Shown here piece after piece: positions 46,967-57,457 of a stretch of DNA of 64,000 nucleotides. The notes under the pieces were generated by a model, which saw nothing but the letters and a program-made list of their open reading frames with translations, was not told where the DNA came from and did not search any database. The translations under genes and the position numbers were made by a program. The stretch's first letter is position 1. Each line of letters opens with the position of its first letter. The stretch comes from Metallyticus violacea (Eukaryota > Arthropoda > Insecta > Mantodea > Metallyticidae), in contig CM060846.1 of the NCBI GenBank assembly GCA_030762175.1, positions 233,679,512 through 233,743,511 of the forward strand, in the 5' to 3' direction.

Positions 46967-49560
46967 CATCATTGTTGTTTTCAGTATCCTCAGCTTGCAT
47001 ATTGCAGAGTACCGTGTAGTATTCAATGTCATTTACCTAAAAAGATCAGTTATTTAGAAAACAAAGCACAGCCTCTAAAAGGTTAACAATGTATCCTTGC
47101 TAGACTTTTCGGTTCAGTTGATGCTCAAACTCTGAGAGCATCGGAAAACCAAAGTTAAATTACCGTGTCCCGATCTTGGGCAGTAAGTGAGAAAGGATAT
47201 CAGCAAAACAACTGAAGTCACTTAGGAACCTGTGTTGTATCTATTGTAATACGTTTTTTCCCTCACCCACTAATGTGAATGAGTTGGATTCTCATTGTTT
47301 TCCATGCGTGTCTTTTGTGTAACGTGAACAAACTTTTTCTATCAGAATGATTTTCCGAATTTATTTTAAACAAATGTCGATGGCAAAAAAGGCACTTGGT
47401 CTGAAATTAACCAATTTTAATGAGCTGTAGATATGCAGAGGTTAAACAGACATAACGAGCACATTGTGTATTGTTATAGAGATGAGGTATTCATTTGGAG
47501 TCTAAACCACCATTAGAAATAAATCTGCTCAATTTCTCATTTCTGAAAACCGGAACATGGATTTGCACCGTGTTGATGAACGCTGTTGAGGCGATGTCCG
47601 TCACGTATTTATAGAGATAATTGCAAGATTTTCCTAGATGTAATTATATCGGTGGAGGTTGTGGCTCAGTGACGGGTACACTCTCAGGAAATGACTTCCT
47701 CAGCCAGATAAGTGTGACGAGGACATGTAACAGGGGCGATCGATAAGGGTGAGTTACTGCTGTAATGGGAAGCACAACTTCGGGAGTAATCAAGTGATGG
47801 GAAGAACACAAATCAACTGTGACGAAGAAATGAGAGAAAAGGAACATGTACAACGAATTTCGTTAAAGCAAATTCGACGAAGCGTAATCATTTTTAGTGA
47901 AACACTGACATTTTCCTCTTCGAGACAGGAGAGGAATTAAGAGCATGTTCATCTCGCAGATGTTGTGCTTGTTGACGCGAGTTTACAAACATTTAAGGAA
48001 TATGCGTGTAACTTTCAGCGGCTGGCTCCAGTTTTATGAAACAGAATATGCTTCTTTGTGTTATGAAAAATGAAAGAAATAGTTGACTACAAAAGAATAT
48101 TCAAGGAATTCTTTATAAATCCTTAAATTGAAATTAAATTATATATGCGTTTCAACTATAAATCTTGATAGAAATGATTATATATTTTGCCAAATCGTCA
48201 TAAAATAAGTCAGGAAATTTCTGATTACTTTTGTTGATAAACGTTCAAATAAAAGCTATCTTTGGCAATAATAAGTAAGTACATCTGTCTAGTGGGGAAT
48301 CAAAGATAATGAGACATTGAATTATTGTTTTGTTGCTTTAATCATTTAAGATTATTTTCAGTTGTGCAATAATAAATACAGAGCAAGAGTAATGTAATGA
48401 TGAAGTGATAAAATGTAGGAAATGAAGTGAAAAAATCTATAAGAATACAAGCAACACAATTTTAAAGAATATTCTGCACCAGATGATTGAAAAGAGAGGA
48501 GGGATAAAAGCCGGAAGGATGTGTGGCGGCGCCAAGTCTCCTTCCTATGCCGCCGGAAGTTTTGTGATAGACTGACCAAGTTTGCTATGTGCACCCCTGG
48601 GGCTAGCAGGTAGTTCGTGGAAACGACACATCGTGGCGCCGGTTCATCTCAATTACAGGCCTCACAGTGGCGGCCCGGCGTCCCTCTCAAACTGTCCACA
48701 ATTAGAGGCTCATTAAGGTGTTTGCTCGCAAGATGCATGAAGCAGGTCGACGGACATCCGGCTCATTGGCTGTAAGTTATTGAGCTAGAAGTTTCAATTG
48801 GAAAGAGCTACACGAGTGCTAGACACCTTAAACCTCTCCGGATAATCGGAAATTGTCAGTCCATACCATAAAACAAACAGCCGAGGATATTGCGTTAATT
48901 TGATTAGTAAAATTATTAAATAAACAAGTAAATAAATTAATCATTCTTGGGAGCTAGTCGTTTCACTTCGTTATTAAATACAGCTAGAAAGAAAATATAA
49001 ACTAACCAACACGTTTCTTTCCATTCTCTATCTGTAACACTATATTTTCTCTCTGTCTCTTTGTTTCTCAATTTTCATGCATCTCTGGCTTCTGTTCTCC
49101 TCGTGCGTTTTTGTTTTCTTTCTCTTCTCCTTGTTCGCAATTCCATTTTTACCTGTTTTATCTTTCCTTATCTAGATTATTTCTGCTTGCATTTTCTTAA
49201 GAGCTTGTGATATCATACGTTTTTGTTCAAATAAAATATTTTTAAATATACTTTTAAAAGGTTTTATTTCACTTCTTTGTGTGTATTTGCGTCACACACT
49301 TTAAAATACCAGTGCATTATCCAAAACTCAACATAACATCTGCCTAGTGTGAATAATTTCTGGGAAAATGCAACTCGAATGTTTAATAAATCTACTTTGC
49401 GGAAAAATTCAATAAAAGTTGAACAGTGCCATAATGCATTCTTATCTCGTTTGGATCATCTTTTTCATTCTCATATGGTCTCGTTTTTATTTTGCTCCTG
49501 AATGTTTTAATGGCCATCTCAGATTGCAAATCTGCTTTCTTAATTCTATCTGGGTAAATA
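46967..49560. other. anonymous DNA with a GC-rich patch
   Basis: AT-rich except for about 48510-48800 (GGCGGCGCCAAGTCTCC through CGACGGACATCCGGCTC), which is discussed as a possible conserved noncoding element. No gene was recognised. Confidence 0.45.
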
Positions 49561-50273
49561 CAAAAGGTGCCAAAAAGTGTATACACACTTCAAGCAAAGA
49601 AAAAACTGTGTTAACATAACAAAGCTGAATTCACACAAACAGAAAATTTGAGTGCTAATCATCTTAGACTTTTAAAGTTACAAGTTGCTCAAAATGCCCA
49701 CCATCGGCGTCGATATACTTCTGAGTACGTTGAACTACTGAGTGGGCAACATTTGCGAAAGTGTCCTCAGCGACTGCAGCACATGCCATTTTAATTTCTT
49801 CCCGAAGTGCTGCCAGTGTAGCTGGTTTTCTACGGTATACACATCCTTAAGCGTTCCCCATTGGTAGAAGTCCAACGGAGTAGATCCGGAGAACGCGGTG
49901 GAAACTCAGTCGGACCTCTTCGTCCTATCCAGTGCCTTGGAAGATTATCATGAAGGTATGCACGTATATCTCGGTGGTAATGCGGTGGTGTCACAATCTG
50001 TTGGAAGTAAAATTCCTCATTTCCATAGATTGTATGAATGGCAGCTAAGACGGATGTGCGTATCATGTTCAGGTACACTGGGCCAGTTGCTCTTCCTTCA
50101 AAAAAGAATGGTCCAATTAGACCCCTAAATTATGTGACTCATATACATTATGTGAGTCACATCTGTCTACAGAACATCATACTACACATTACTGTTGTTT
50201 TTCGGTTCAACTTTGAGATACATTAAATAGATATCCCCTGTGGAAGTGCGTATACATTTTTTGGCACCCTCGG
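49561..50273 (-). mobile_element. mariner-like element, internal deletion derivative
   Basis: The inverted ends share GGTGCCAAAAA(G/A)TGTATAC(A/G)CACTTC and are flanked by TA (49559-49560, 50274-50275). On the minus strand, from about 50130 to 49660, the C-terminal transposase reads GPFFFEGRATGPVYLNMIRT, then IVTPPHYHRDIRAYLHDNLP, RHWIGRRGPTEFPPRSPDL. After a frame change it continues LDFYQWGTLKDV, then TLAALREEIKMACAAVAEDT and YIDADGGHFEQLVTLKV-stop. This covers the last catalytic Asp region (PPRSPDL) to the natural C terminus. The N-terminal HTH and first half of the catalytic domain are missing. Confidence 0.88.
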
Positions 50274-50279
50274 TAAAGT

Positions 50280-50800
50280 GCAAAATTTTCAAATATTTTT
50301 CCCTACATCAATGCTTAACGTTTCTAGCACCTTCACTCAATCTCATTGCATGCGCACGTCATATCCTCTTGATGTCAGAGCAAAAGTGTCAAACTCATGC
50401 TTAATGTCACATTTTAACAATTTAGCAGTTAGACTTTTCCTGTGCTTATGATTCTCACACATCTTTTTGGAATTATGTTCACAGCAGTTTTTACACTTTA
50501 CAAAATCATTCAAAGTTGGTAATATCACACAGTATTTACACCAGATCTATTGTCTGTGAAGAGATTCATTTTGAGGAACTAGTAAGTACAACTGTAAGAA
50601 TTTTCGGTGTCACTACTTTCACCGACACTTACAGTCACCAATGTGAAATCATTTCAAAATATTTACAACTATTTTGCGTTTTCTTCCTAGACATCCAGAA
50701 GATTTTTGAACAATCTTTGTATCTAGATATCTGCAATAAAATTAGTTTTCACTTAAACAGAACATATGACCTTTCTTAAAACTGCAGCAAACACAGCCGT
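50280..50800 (-). pseudogene. possible Mutator-like transposase fragment
   Basis: The minus-strand frame 50528-50343 reads VKCKNCCEHNSKKMCENHKH, then LTAKLLKCDIKHEFDTFALT and SRGYDVRMQ. The Cys pair, the later single Cys, and the ...F-x-(T)-S-x-x-x-x-D-x-x-x-R ending resemble the Cys-containing N-terminal domain found before Mutator-type transposase cores in insect genomes. The similarity is short, and a stop precedes a possible continuation. It could be chance. Confidence 0.28.
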
Positions 50801-51520
50801 AAACAATGAGTGCGGCAAAGCGTGAGTCATTTCTTAACAGGTTAGCTACAGCGCAAAATTTCCCTAGAAGCACAAATGTCACTAAATTTGTAATAAAAAG
50901 CAAAATGATAATCAAATTAATGAAGTGATACATGAAACATCCTTATGACATTTAAGGAATATTACTAAAATTTAGGAATGATTTAATATTTATAAGCAAT
51001 AGGTGTGATTATTTAACACCTCTCGTTCAAATACGTCTATATACTAAAATTTGTCGTTAATCAGTCCGCTCACCAACAAGGGAGCCTAGGTACCCGAAAT
51101 AACGCATTCTGTTTTATTTGTACTTTGTTCATATTATATTTGAACATTTTGTTCTTGTTAAGTAATAATATAGATCATTTTACTGATATGTGTAAGAAAG
51201 TGTGAAAAATATTCTTATATTACGCACATACTTAAAAGAAACAAAATGTTCATATTTAGAACGAAACACTGATAATATCTGTACGCAAGATAGCGGACAA
51301 GCGAAGTGGAGAGGACTACGCAGTTACCCGAATTTACGCGGTCTTTAATGTTTAATTTTTTATGTTATATTTTAATATCTTACTGATGTTGACTAGTCTT
51401 TTAATTTCATTCAATTGTTCTCTCAAACAACACGTGGCGTTGATCTACCCACCCAACCGTACTATATGTATAAGCGACCTGTTCATTATTCTGGAAAATA
51501 ACATTTCTTAATTTTATAGA
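50801..51520. other. anonymous AT-rich DNA
   Basis: Nothing recognised. Confidence 0.5.
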
Positions 51521-51529
51521 GGCAGGGTT

Positions 51530-52450
51530 TTAAATAGTGAACGACTTTATGTGCGATGCAATTCGTCGTGAAATTTATAAATTAAACTCCACAAGAGTAT
51601 CTTCAACTTTACAAAACCTGCTTTCGCACTTAAAGAAAGAACATGAATTCTCATACAAGAAACTACTTTTTAAGTTTCGAGTCCTGAATAAGAGGTGATT
51701 AATTATGTCGACGCTAGTACTATTTGACAAACACCAGTTTCTATCCTCTGGATATCAGCTGATTTAATTTGATGAAACTTTTTAGACAGCTATGCTGTGC
51801 TAAACCGGGGACTAGGCAGTGTCACTTGTGAATATGCTTTGAGGTCCAGAAAGCGAATTATGGTAAATCGTGAAGAATGGGTACCAAATAATTTCTTTCC
51901 ATTTACCAAAAATATTGGTGAACAAAGGTATTCCTTGTGATTTTTCTTCTGGTATTCGAAAACTGTTCCTTAAGGAAAAAAGTGTGTTTTTACTAGTTAC
52001 CACTGTAAGCTACAGCTATTCATAAAATACCTACACGAAAAGAGGATATTGTTCGTTTTATGTGTCGTTACAGTTCCCCTTTCAGAGCAGCCGGCGGTTC
52101 TCATAAAGATTAAGCAGACGAATACAGATAACAGGTTTTTCATTGATGAACACCGCGTCTTACGGCCTCTCCATAATAGTTGTGTTTTTAACCCAATCGA
52201 ATTGATGTGGATGAGTTTAAATGCAGAAACAAGAAAACCAAATCTCATCCATCTTTTAGGCCAGGTTCTTAGAGATTTTGTCAGCAAAATAGTGATTGCA
52301 GGAAATAGTGCATTAAACACGTGATCAAAAATGAATTTAAATGTTATAATAGACATAAAGATGATGAACAATTTGTCATCAGTTTGGAAGACAGCACATC
52401 TAGCAGTGACGAAAGCACCATCAGATGTAAAATACCTAAATACTTGGCAC
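51530..52450 (+). pseudogene. IS630/Tc1-superfamily DDE transposase, decayed
   Basis: At about 51540-51690 the plus strand reads CDAIRREIYKLNSTRVSSTL, then NLLSHLKKEHEFSYKKLLFK, resembling the HTH region (xIRRxIHxFY ... PTLxxLLxxLxEExxFxYxxxTL) of insect transposases of this superfamily. At 52160-52300 it reads HRVLRPLHNSCVFNPIELMW, matching the catalytic LRLPPYHxxxNPIELIW motif whose Glu is the third catalytic residue. A Ser/Asp/Glu-rich end follows at about 52360-52430 (DDEQFVISLEDSTSSSDEST), also typical. Stops and frameshifts lie between these islands. Confidence 0.72.
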
Positions 52451-52739
52451 TTTTCAACATCGCGTTTATTAAAACTGAAAAGTAAATCGTGATAGAAATA
52501 CTTATCTTTAACAGTTCGTGACCATCAGCACGAAGTAACCTAAAACATGCTGTTATGTCATTAGTTAAGCAAAGTTAAAGGTATCGCGAAGCGTTGTATA
52601 TCTTCAGTACATTTTATTAATGTAATTCATGTAGAACATAATTCTACATAATGCACCATTGTATTTCATGGAATGGTGCATTCTGGGTTGTGATCTATAT
52701 GTTTTATTTTGTAACAATAGAGCACTAAAGAGACAGGTA
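52451..52739. other. anonymous DNA
   Basis: AT-rich spacer between the transposase remnant and the inverted-repeat element. Confidence 0.5.
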
Positions 52740-53684
52740 TTCTCGCCCGCCATTTTGGTACCTCCGGCGAGTAGTAGTATAGGCTCTAGTATAGGTTAAA
52801 AACATAGTTAATAACGCAAGTGAAGATTGTTTTAACCATTGTTTGTACTGTAAATACCTATAAAATATATATTGTTGAAAAATTATTTTCCCAATTATTT
52901 AAAGGGTGGTTTAAAAGTACAAAAAAAAATATTAACTTGTGAATGAGTCAATGAATATAGACGCTTTATTGTTGGTGTTTAGCTTCCTTAGGTGCGTATT
53001 AATTTTTCTACGAAACATAATGTTTATTGCAACTTAATTACTGATAATCACAACTATAGTATTAAGAAAGTGGAAAGAGCTTTTGAAATATTGTTTTAAC
53101 ATTTTTATTACTTTTATTAACATTACTTAGTATAATAAAACATAACCTATTGTGAAAAAAATGTGTCATTTTTTGAAGGCTATACACTTGCCTTCTACAT
53201 TTTGTCTTACATTTTGAGTTTTCACACTTTTCACGAATGATCCTTTCTCCTTGGATTGTGTGTATACATCTTTTTTCACTAACATACTGTTCATCTGTTA
53301 AAATAATTAATTTTTCAATATATAATCGTATATTTTATTCTGTATTAATTATATTCTAAAATTATTCATTTATTTTACAAGCAATTTATTATAAATAAAC
53401 TTACAATTTTTGTCATTATATGTAGATGATGCGTTAAAATAGAGAGGTTATACAGCCTGTATTTTGACTTAATATTTGATGAAATTACGCAGTTTAATCT
53501 GTTCGTATGATTTACAAATCGAAACATAAACCAACAAATATTGCAGAAATAAAAATTTTTGGTGAGATTCAACATAATTTTGAATAAAAAATTAAACACA
53601 CTCAACATCAACAAACGAGTTTAGCTACTATACTGACTTCTGCTCCGCTCTGCTCCTCCCTGGCACCAAAATGGCGGATGAGAA
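52740..53684. mobile_element. TA-flanked inverted-repeat element (MITE-like), 945 bp
   Basis: The ends are inverted repeats of about 23 bp: TTCTCGCCCGCCATTTTGGT at the left and, read inward from the right, TTCTCATCCGCCATTTTGGT, each continuing to (A/G)CC. Both are adjoined by TA (52738-52739 and 53685-53686). The interior is very AT-rich, and no transposase motif is recognisable in any frame. TA flanks suggest mobilisation by a Tc1/mariner-superfamily enzyme. Confidence 0.78.
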
Positions 53685-53721
53685 TACTCATCTCTTTAGT
53701 TGCCTTAGTAACAATGTACAC

Positions 53722-54319
53722 CAGCGACTCTCAAACTTTTCTTAACCGCGAAACAATTTTAAAGGTTTCTCGCTGTTGCGCACCTCTTAAGATGCTTAAA
53801 ATTCTAAATTTGCATCCTATGTATTTTAATGTTATTTATAAAATGTGCAAACATAAACAAATAAATGCATGTTATTCAATATTTTCTTTTTAATTGTAGT
53901 TATAATTTCACAACAGTAGTCATAATACATTAAAAGTCTTTAAAACGCATACAACTTTAATATGAGTCATCATTAATAATATATGATGGCACAATATTAT
54001 TCGTTAACATTAATTTCTGAATGAAAGAGACTGTGTAGCATTTCACTTACAAGTCGTGACATATCGGAATTAATGGGAGAAATTTATGTTCTGAGTTGTG
54101 ATTCTACGTTTTTTTTTTTTTCAAACTGTTCCTATATTTGTTTTTTAGACAAATAAATGCAAAGAATGATATAATTTGATTCTAATTCTCTTATATCTCA
54201 ATAAATATCTACACATCGTAAATTTTCACCTTTCGTTTTCAATGGATACATTCAAGAGAAAATGCTGTTAACAGTCCTCCAATGGGAGGGCCTGACGAAC
54301 CGCAGTTTGAGAACTACCT
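53722..54319. mobile_element. hAT-like non-autonomous element with 8-bp TSD
   Basis: The left end CAGCGACTCTCAAACTTTTC and the right end CGCAGTTTGAGAACTACCT have hAT-type termini (CAGNG-NTTCTCAAACT when read inward). The flanking 8-mers are ATGTACAC (53714-53721) and ATGTAGAC (54320-54327), seven of eight identical, the length of duplication made by hAT transposases. There is no transposase. The left arm is homologous to 36130-36383, and a single diverged unit of the 72-bp repeat lies at about 54058-54110. Confidence 0.78.
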
Positions 54320-54631
54320 ATGTAGACTATTTCAGAGGTGACTACGTTGCTGCTCATGTGGTACAAGGCTATAGGGCTGTTTACGCTTCCCTTACAAAGC
54401 GATTGGTGGTTAATCCTGAAAACATCTTGGTTTTATGCACGCACACACACACGCACACAAATAAAGAAATATATCGGTTTTGCAGCTACAGACAGATGGA
54501 TAAACGTAGTTTAATGGTTACCTACAGATAGCAGTATCAAGTACACGAAAAAGGATGGATGGTATTCAATACAGGACAGACATTCTACCGATTTTTCTTA
54601 CCTACAAGACGAGAAAATTGTCTCTACACTA

Positions 54632-55472
54632 AGGCCCCATTCACAATGAAAATTAAACTTAAACATAAATAACAAAATACAACACGTAAACTGAATAGTA
54701 TATATGCATTCACAATGAAGACGAAAACGTAAATATTAACCAATCAAAAAAAGAAACAAGTGAAGATCAACTAACAGCTGATTGAAATGGCTGCTTCTGA
54801 GCAGACGGCGGTAGCGTTTATGCACATGCATGGCAGTAACTAATTTGCTTGGAGTAATATAAGCACGTATAGCTTTCGTCCATTGACGCCATTCTGTCTA
54901 CAGAGCCGCTGATCTTTAGCTCGCTCGCGCTCTCTCTCTCTCTCTCTACCACAGAGCTCTACAAACAGAGCAGCTGTGTTCTGATTGGCTGATTTCTTAA
55001 GTTTAAGTTAGACGTCAACGCAAAACCTTGGACCTTGCAAGCTTCTAAGTTTATGTCTAATTGTACGTTTATTTTTATGTTTACGTGACTCATTGTAATG
55101 GTTCCATTACCATATATAGCATCCAGTTTAACGTTTAAGTTTACATTACGTTTACCGCCACGGGTGGCCGAGGTCGTTAAGGCGCGGGCTCTTGAGCGGG
55201 AGGTCTGGGGTTTGAATTCCACCAGGATCGTCCTCCCTGACTGAGGTTAGTTCCAGGTTTTCCTTAGTGCTCAACTGGCAAATACTGGGGAGGTACCCTA
55301 AACTTAGGCCTGGAACGTTTCCTTCCTTAAAAAAAAATCCTTTCCCAGTTTATCATTTCATTTCATGTATCACTAAAGTTCACCGCCTGTGGTGCCTCAG
55401 TAGTAAACACGGACATTAAACACCATTCAAAAAGTAAAGTTACGTTTAATTTTCATTGTGAATGAGGCCTGA
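54632..55472. mobile_element. inverted-repeat DNA element split by a SINE
   Basis: The left end AGGCCCCATTCACAATGAAA and the complement of the right end AGGCCTCATTCACAATGAAA match over about 27 bp (continuing ATTAAAC) with one mismatch. TTTAAGTTTA-type subterminal motifs follow. The interior includes a frame starting MAASEQTAVAFMHMHGS at 54788 and a (CT)n run at 54929-54947. No transposase is recognised and no clear target duplication was found. Without the nested SINE (55155-55439 plus duplication) it would be about 550 bp. Superfamily unknown; hAT or PIF/Harbinger are possible. Confidence 0.75.
55155..55439 (+). mobile_element. SINE family A nested in DNA element, with TSD
   Basis: The head CCACGGGTGGCCGAGGTCGT, B box GGGGTTTGAATTCCA and complete body end in CACGGACATTAAACACC. 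A 9-bp target-site duplication, TTACGTTTA, is at 55146-55154 and 55440-55448. The target lies in the right arm of the inverted-repeat element 54632-55472, so this insertion is younger than that element. Confidence 0.92.
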
Positions 55473-55725
55473 GTTCTACGTAATCATGAGGTCAAGGGTT
55501 AAAGGAGAGGGAAAGTTAATTGATGTTACTGAGCATTTACAATAATTGCAATTAAATTTCATTGCTATTTGTTTCCTTGATAAAATAATGTGTTTCACTA
55601 AAAGCGCACAAAATAAGAGTTCTTATGAACCATTCTTTATTCTTTATGAGACAGCTTTCTTCCACATGAAGTATCAAAACAATATCAACGTAGTGAAAAA
55701 ATGTTATATATATCACTTTTTTAAC
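55473..55725. other. anonymous DNA
   Basis: Short AT-rich spacer; a 62-codon frame here has no motif. Confidence 0.5.
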
Positions 55726-55890
55726 GGTGTTTAACGCCCGTTTTTACTACTGAGGCACCACAGGCGGTACACCACTTTCTGATTCACTGCTACTGGAGTC
55801 CCAATGTTGAAACATACGCATGTCTGTCCTGGCGGTAATCAAAACCCAAAGCTGCCGCTCAGGAGTGCATGCCTTAACCATCTCAGTTAC
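55726..55890 (-). mobile_element. SINE family A, rearranged
   Basis: The tail complement GTGTTTAACGCCCGTTTTTA and GAGGCACCACAGGCGG are followed, after loss of most of the body, by the head complement GTCCTGGCGGTAATCAAAAC ... CGCTCAGGAGTGCATGCCTT. About 45 unrelated bases lie at the junction. Confidence 0.75.
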
Positions 55891-57341
55891 GCGTGTCGAT
55901 ATGCACATTTCGAAATATGTCTAGCGTAAAAGTACGTCCCTTTATTTGTGCAGTTCAAACGACAAGGTGAATGCGTGAGAAATTCAGGCCAAAAGTTGAA
56001 TCTGTCAGCAATAGCTCTGAAATCCACTATCTTCCACCTGAAATGTGCACTCAGTGTGTTCTTTATGTCAAGCGCAGAAAATTGAACAAATAATCTTACA
56101 CTATTTAAAGTAATGTCCCGTCTGAGATGACTAAGTAATTAAAACGGGCTTTAAACTCCATTAAAAAGTTATTTTAATTATATACAAGTATTTTCTATTC
56201 AACAAGGACTGCGGAGAATGTGCAATATATTCAACCTGATATACAGACAAACAGATTTCTGAAGAACACGTAATCATAGTTGTATTAAGCACCCATACTG
56301 CTGGCTGAAATTATGCAACAACCATTTTTGCCGAAGCTTGTTTGGGCATCTATCACTACCACAGTGGATTACTCTATATTGTGTTATATTTTATTAAGAT
56401 CGCCACTTTCTTCTTCTTTACCAAGGAACTACTAAATTATTATTTTCCTTTGTAAGTCACCATCGAATTTGTTTATTTCAGGTTTTGTGAAACATTGCGT
56501 TGAAACAATAAATAATAATACTCTTACATTCTTTCATTTATTGACTATGATTTTATTATTGTATTTTAAATAGACTCAGGAAATGTTTTCCGAAATATAA
56601 GCAATATCAGGAGTGATATTTGCTAACACTATTTGTCTAAAAAAATATTTCATAAACATTATTAATAAAATAAACATCTGTGCTATAATATTATACTTTG
56701 CTTGCATATCTATGTAATACATTGTAACGGTCTTAAATATTCTTTCATAGTATAAATGGTAGAGATGGTCTATGTCGGCACCTTTGATTCTGTTGTTCCT
56801 AAATTCGGCTCCGAGTTGGGTGTACTTCTCAACCACTCCATCTGATTAGCAGCTAACATAATTGTTTAAAGAACATCTGCATATTTATTAATGAAAACGT
56901 TAACTGTAATAAAAATGTACTTATTCATTTCAAAATAAATATAGAATTCCAATATTTGTCACCGAAATGAAAAGTAATTAAGTGGAACACTACATTAATT
57001 AAGGTGTATGCATGTTCTTTTCTACTCTCGGTTTTATTTTTTTTAATTGGTGGTTTCTGAAAAACGGTCAAGCATTTTTAAGCATTACTCTTATTACTGT
57101 ATTTTGTCCTCCTAGAATCCCTATTTTACTTTAGCAGAAAGATAGAACAACCTTTCTGAGTTATAACGTTTCATAAAATAAGTATGTTAAGAGGATGGCA
57201 AACTGTACTGCAAATATACTATATAAAATAAGCCGTTTTCCAAGAACAAATTTCACTGCACAAATACCACCTTGATTTGTTAATTTTTTGTATTCATATT
57301 CTTGGCAGTATTTTACATAAGAACATCCTGACATAGCCTGA
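55891..57341. other. anonymous AT-rich DNA
   Basis: A short stretch at about 56128-56163 (GACTAAGTAATTAAAACGGG, then CTTTAAACTCC) resembles a SINE A tail in plus orientation but is too short and diverged to call. No gene was seen. Confidence 0.45.
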
Positions 57342-57415
<74 letters not shown>

Positions 57416-57457
57416 GCAGAAGAAGAAGAAGAAGAAGAAGAAGAAGAAGAAGAAGAA
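57342..57457. repeat. compound (AAT)n-(AAG)n microsatellite
   Basis: About 25 AAT units (57342-57415) switch directly to about 13 AGA/AAG units (57418-57457). The poly-Leu/poly-Phe frame on the minus strand is an artefact. Confidence 0.97.

Noticed and set aside
52049..52371. A 91-codon plus-strand or 124-codon minus-strand gene
   Set aside because: The plus frame reads as a transposase catalytic segment (FNPIELMW); the minus frame is its complement.
56110..56165. SINE A tail fragment
   Set aside because: Only about 30 diverged bases match (AAAACGGGCTTTAAAC), too little to call.
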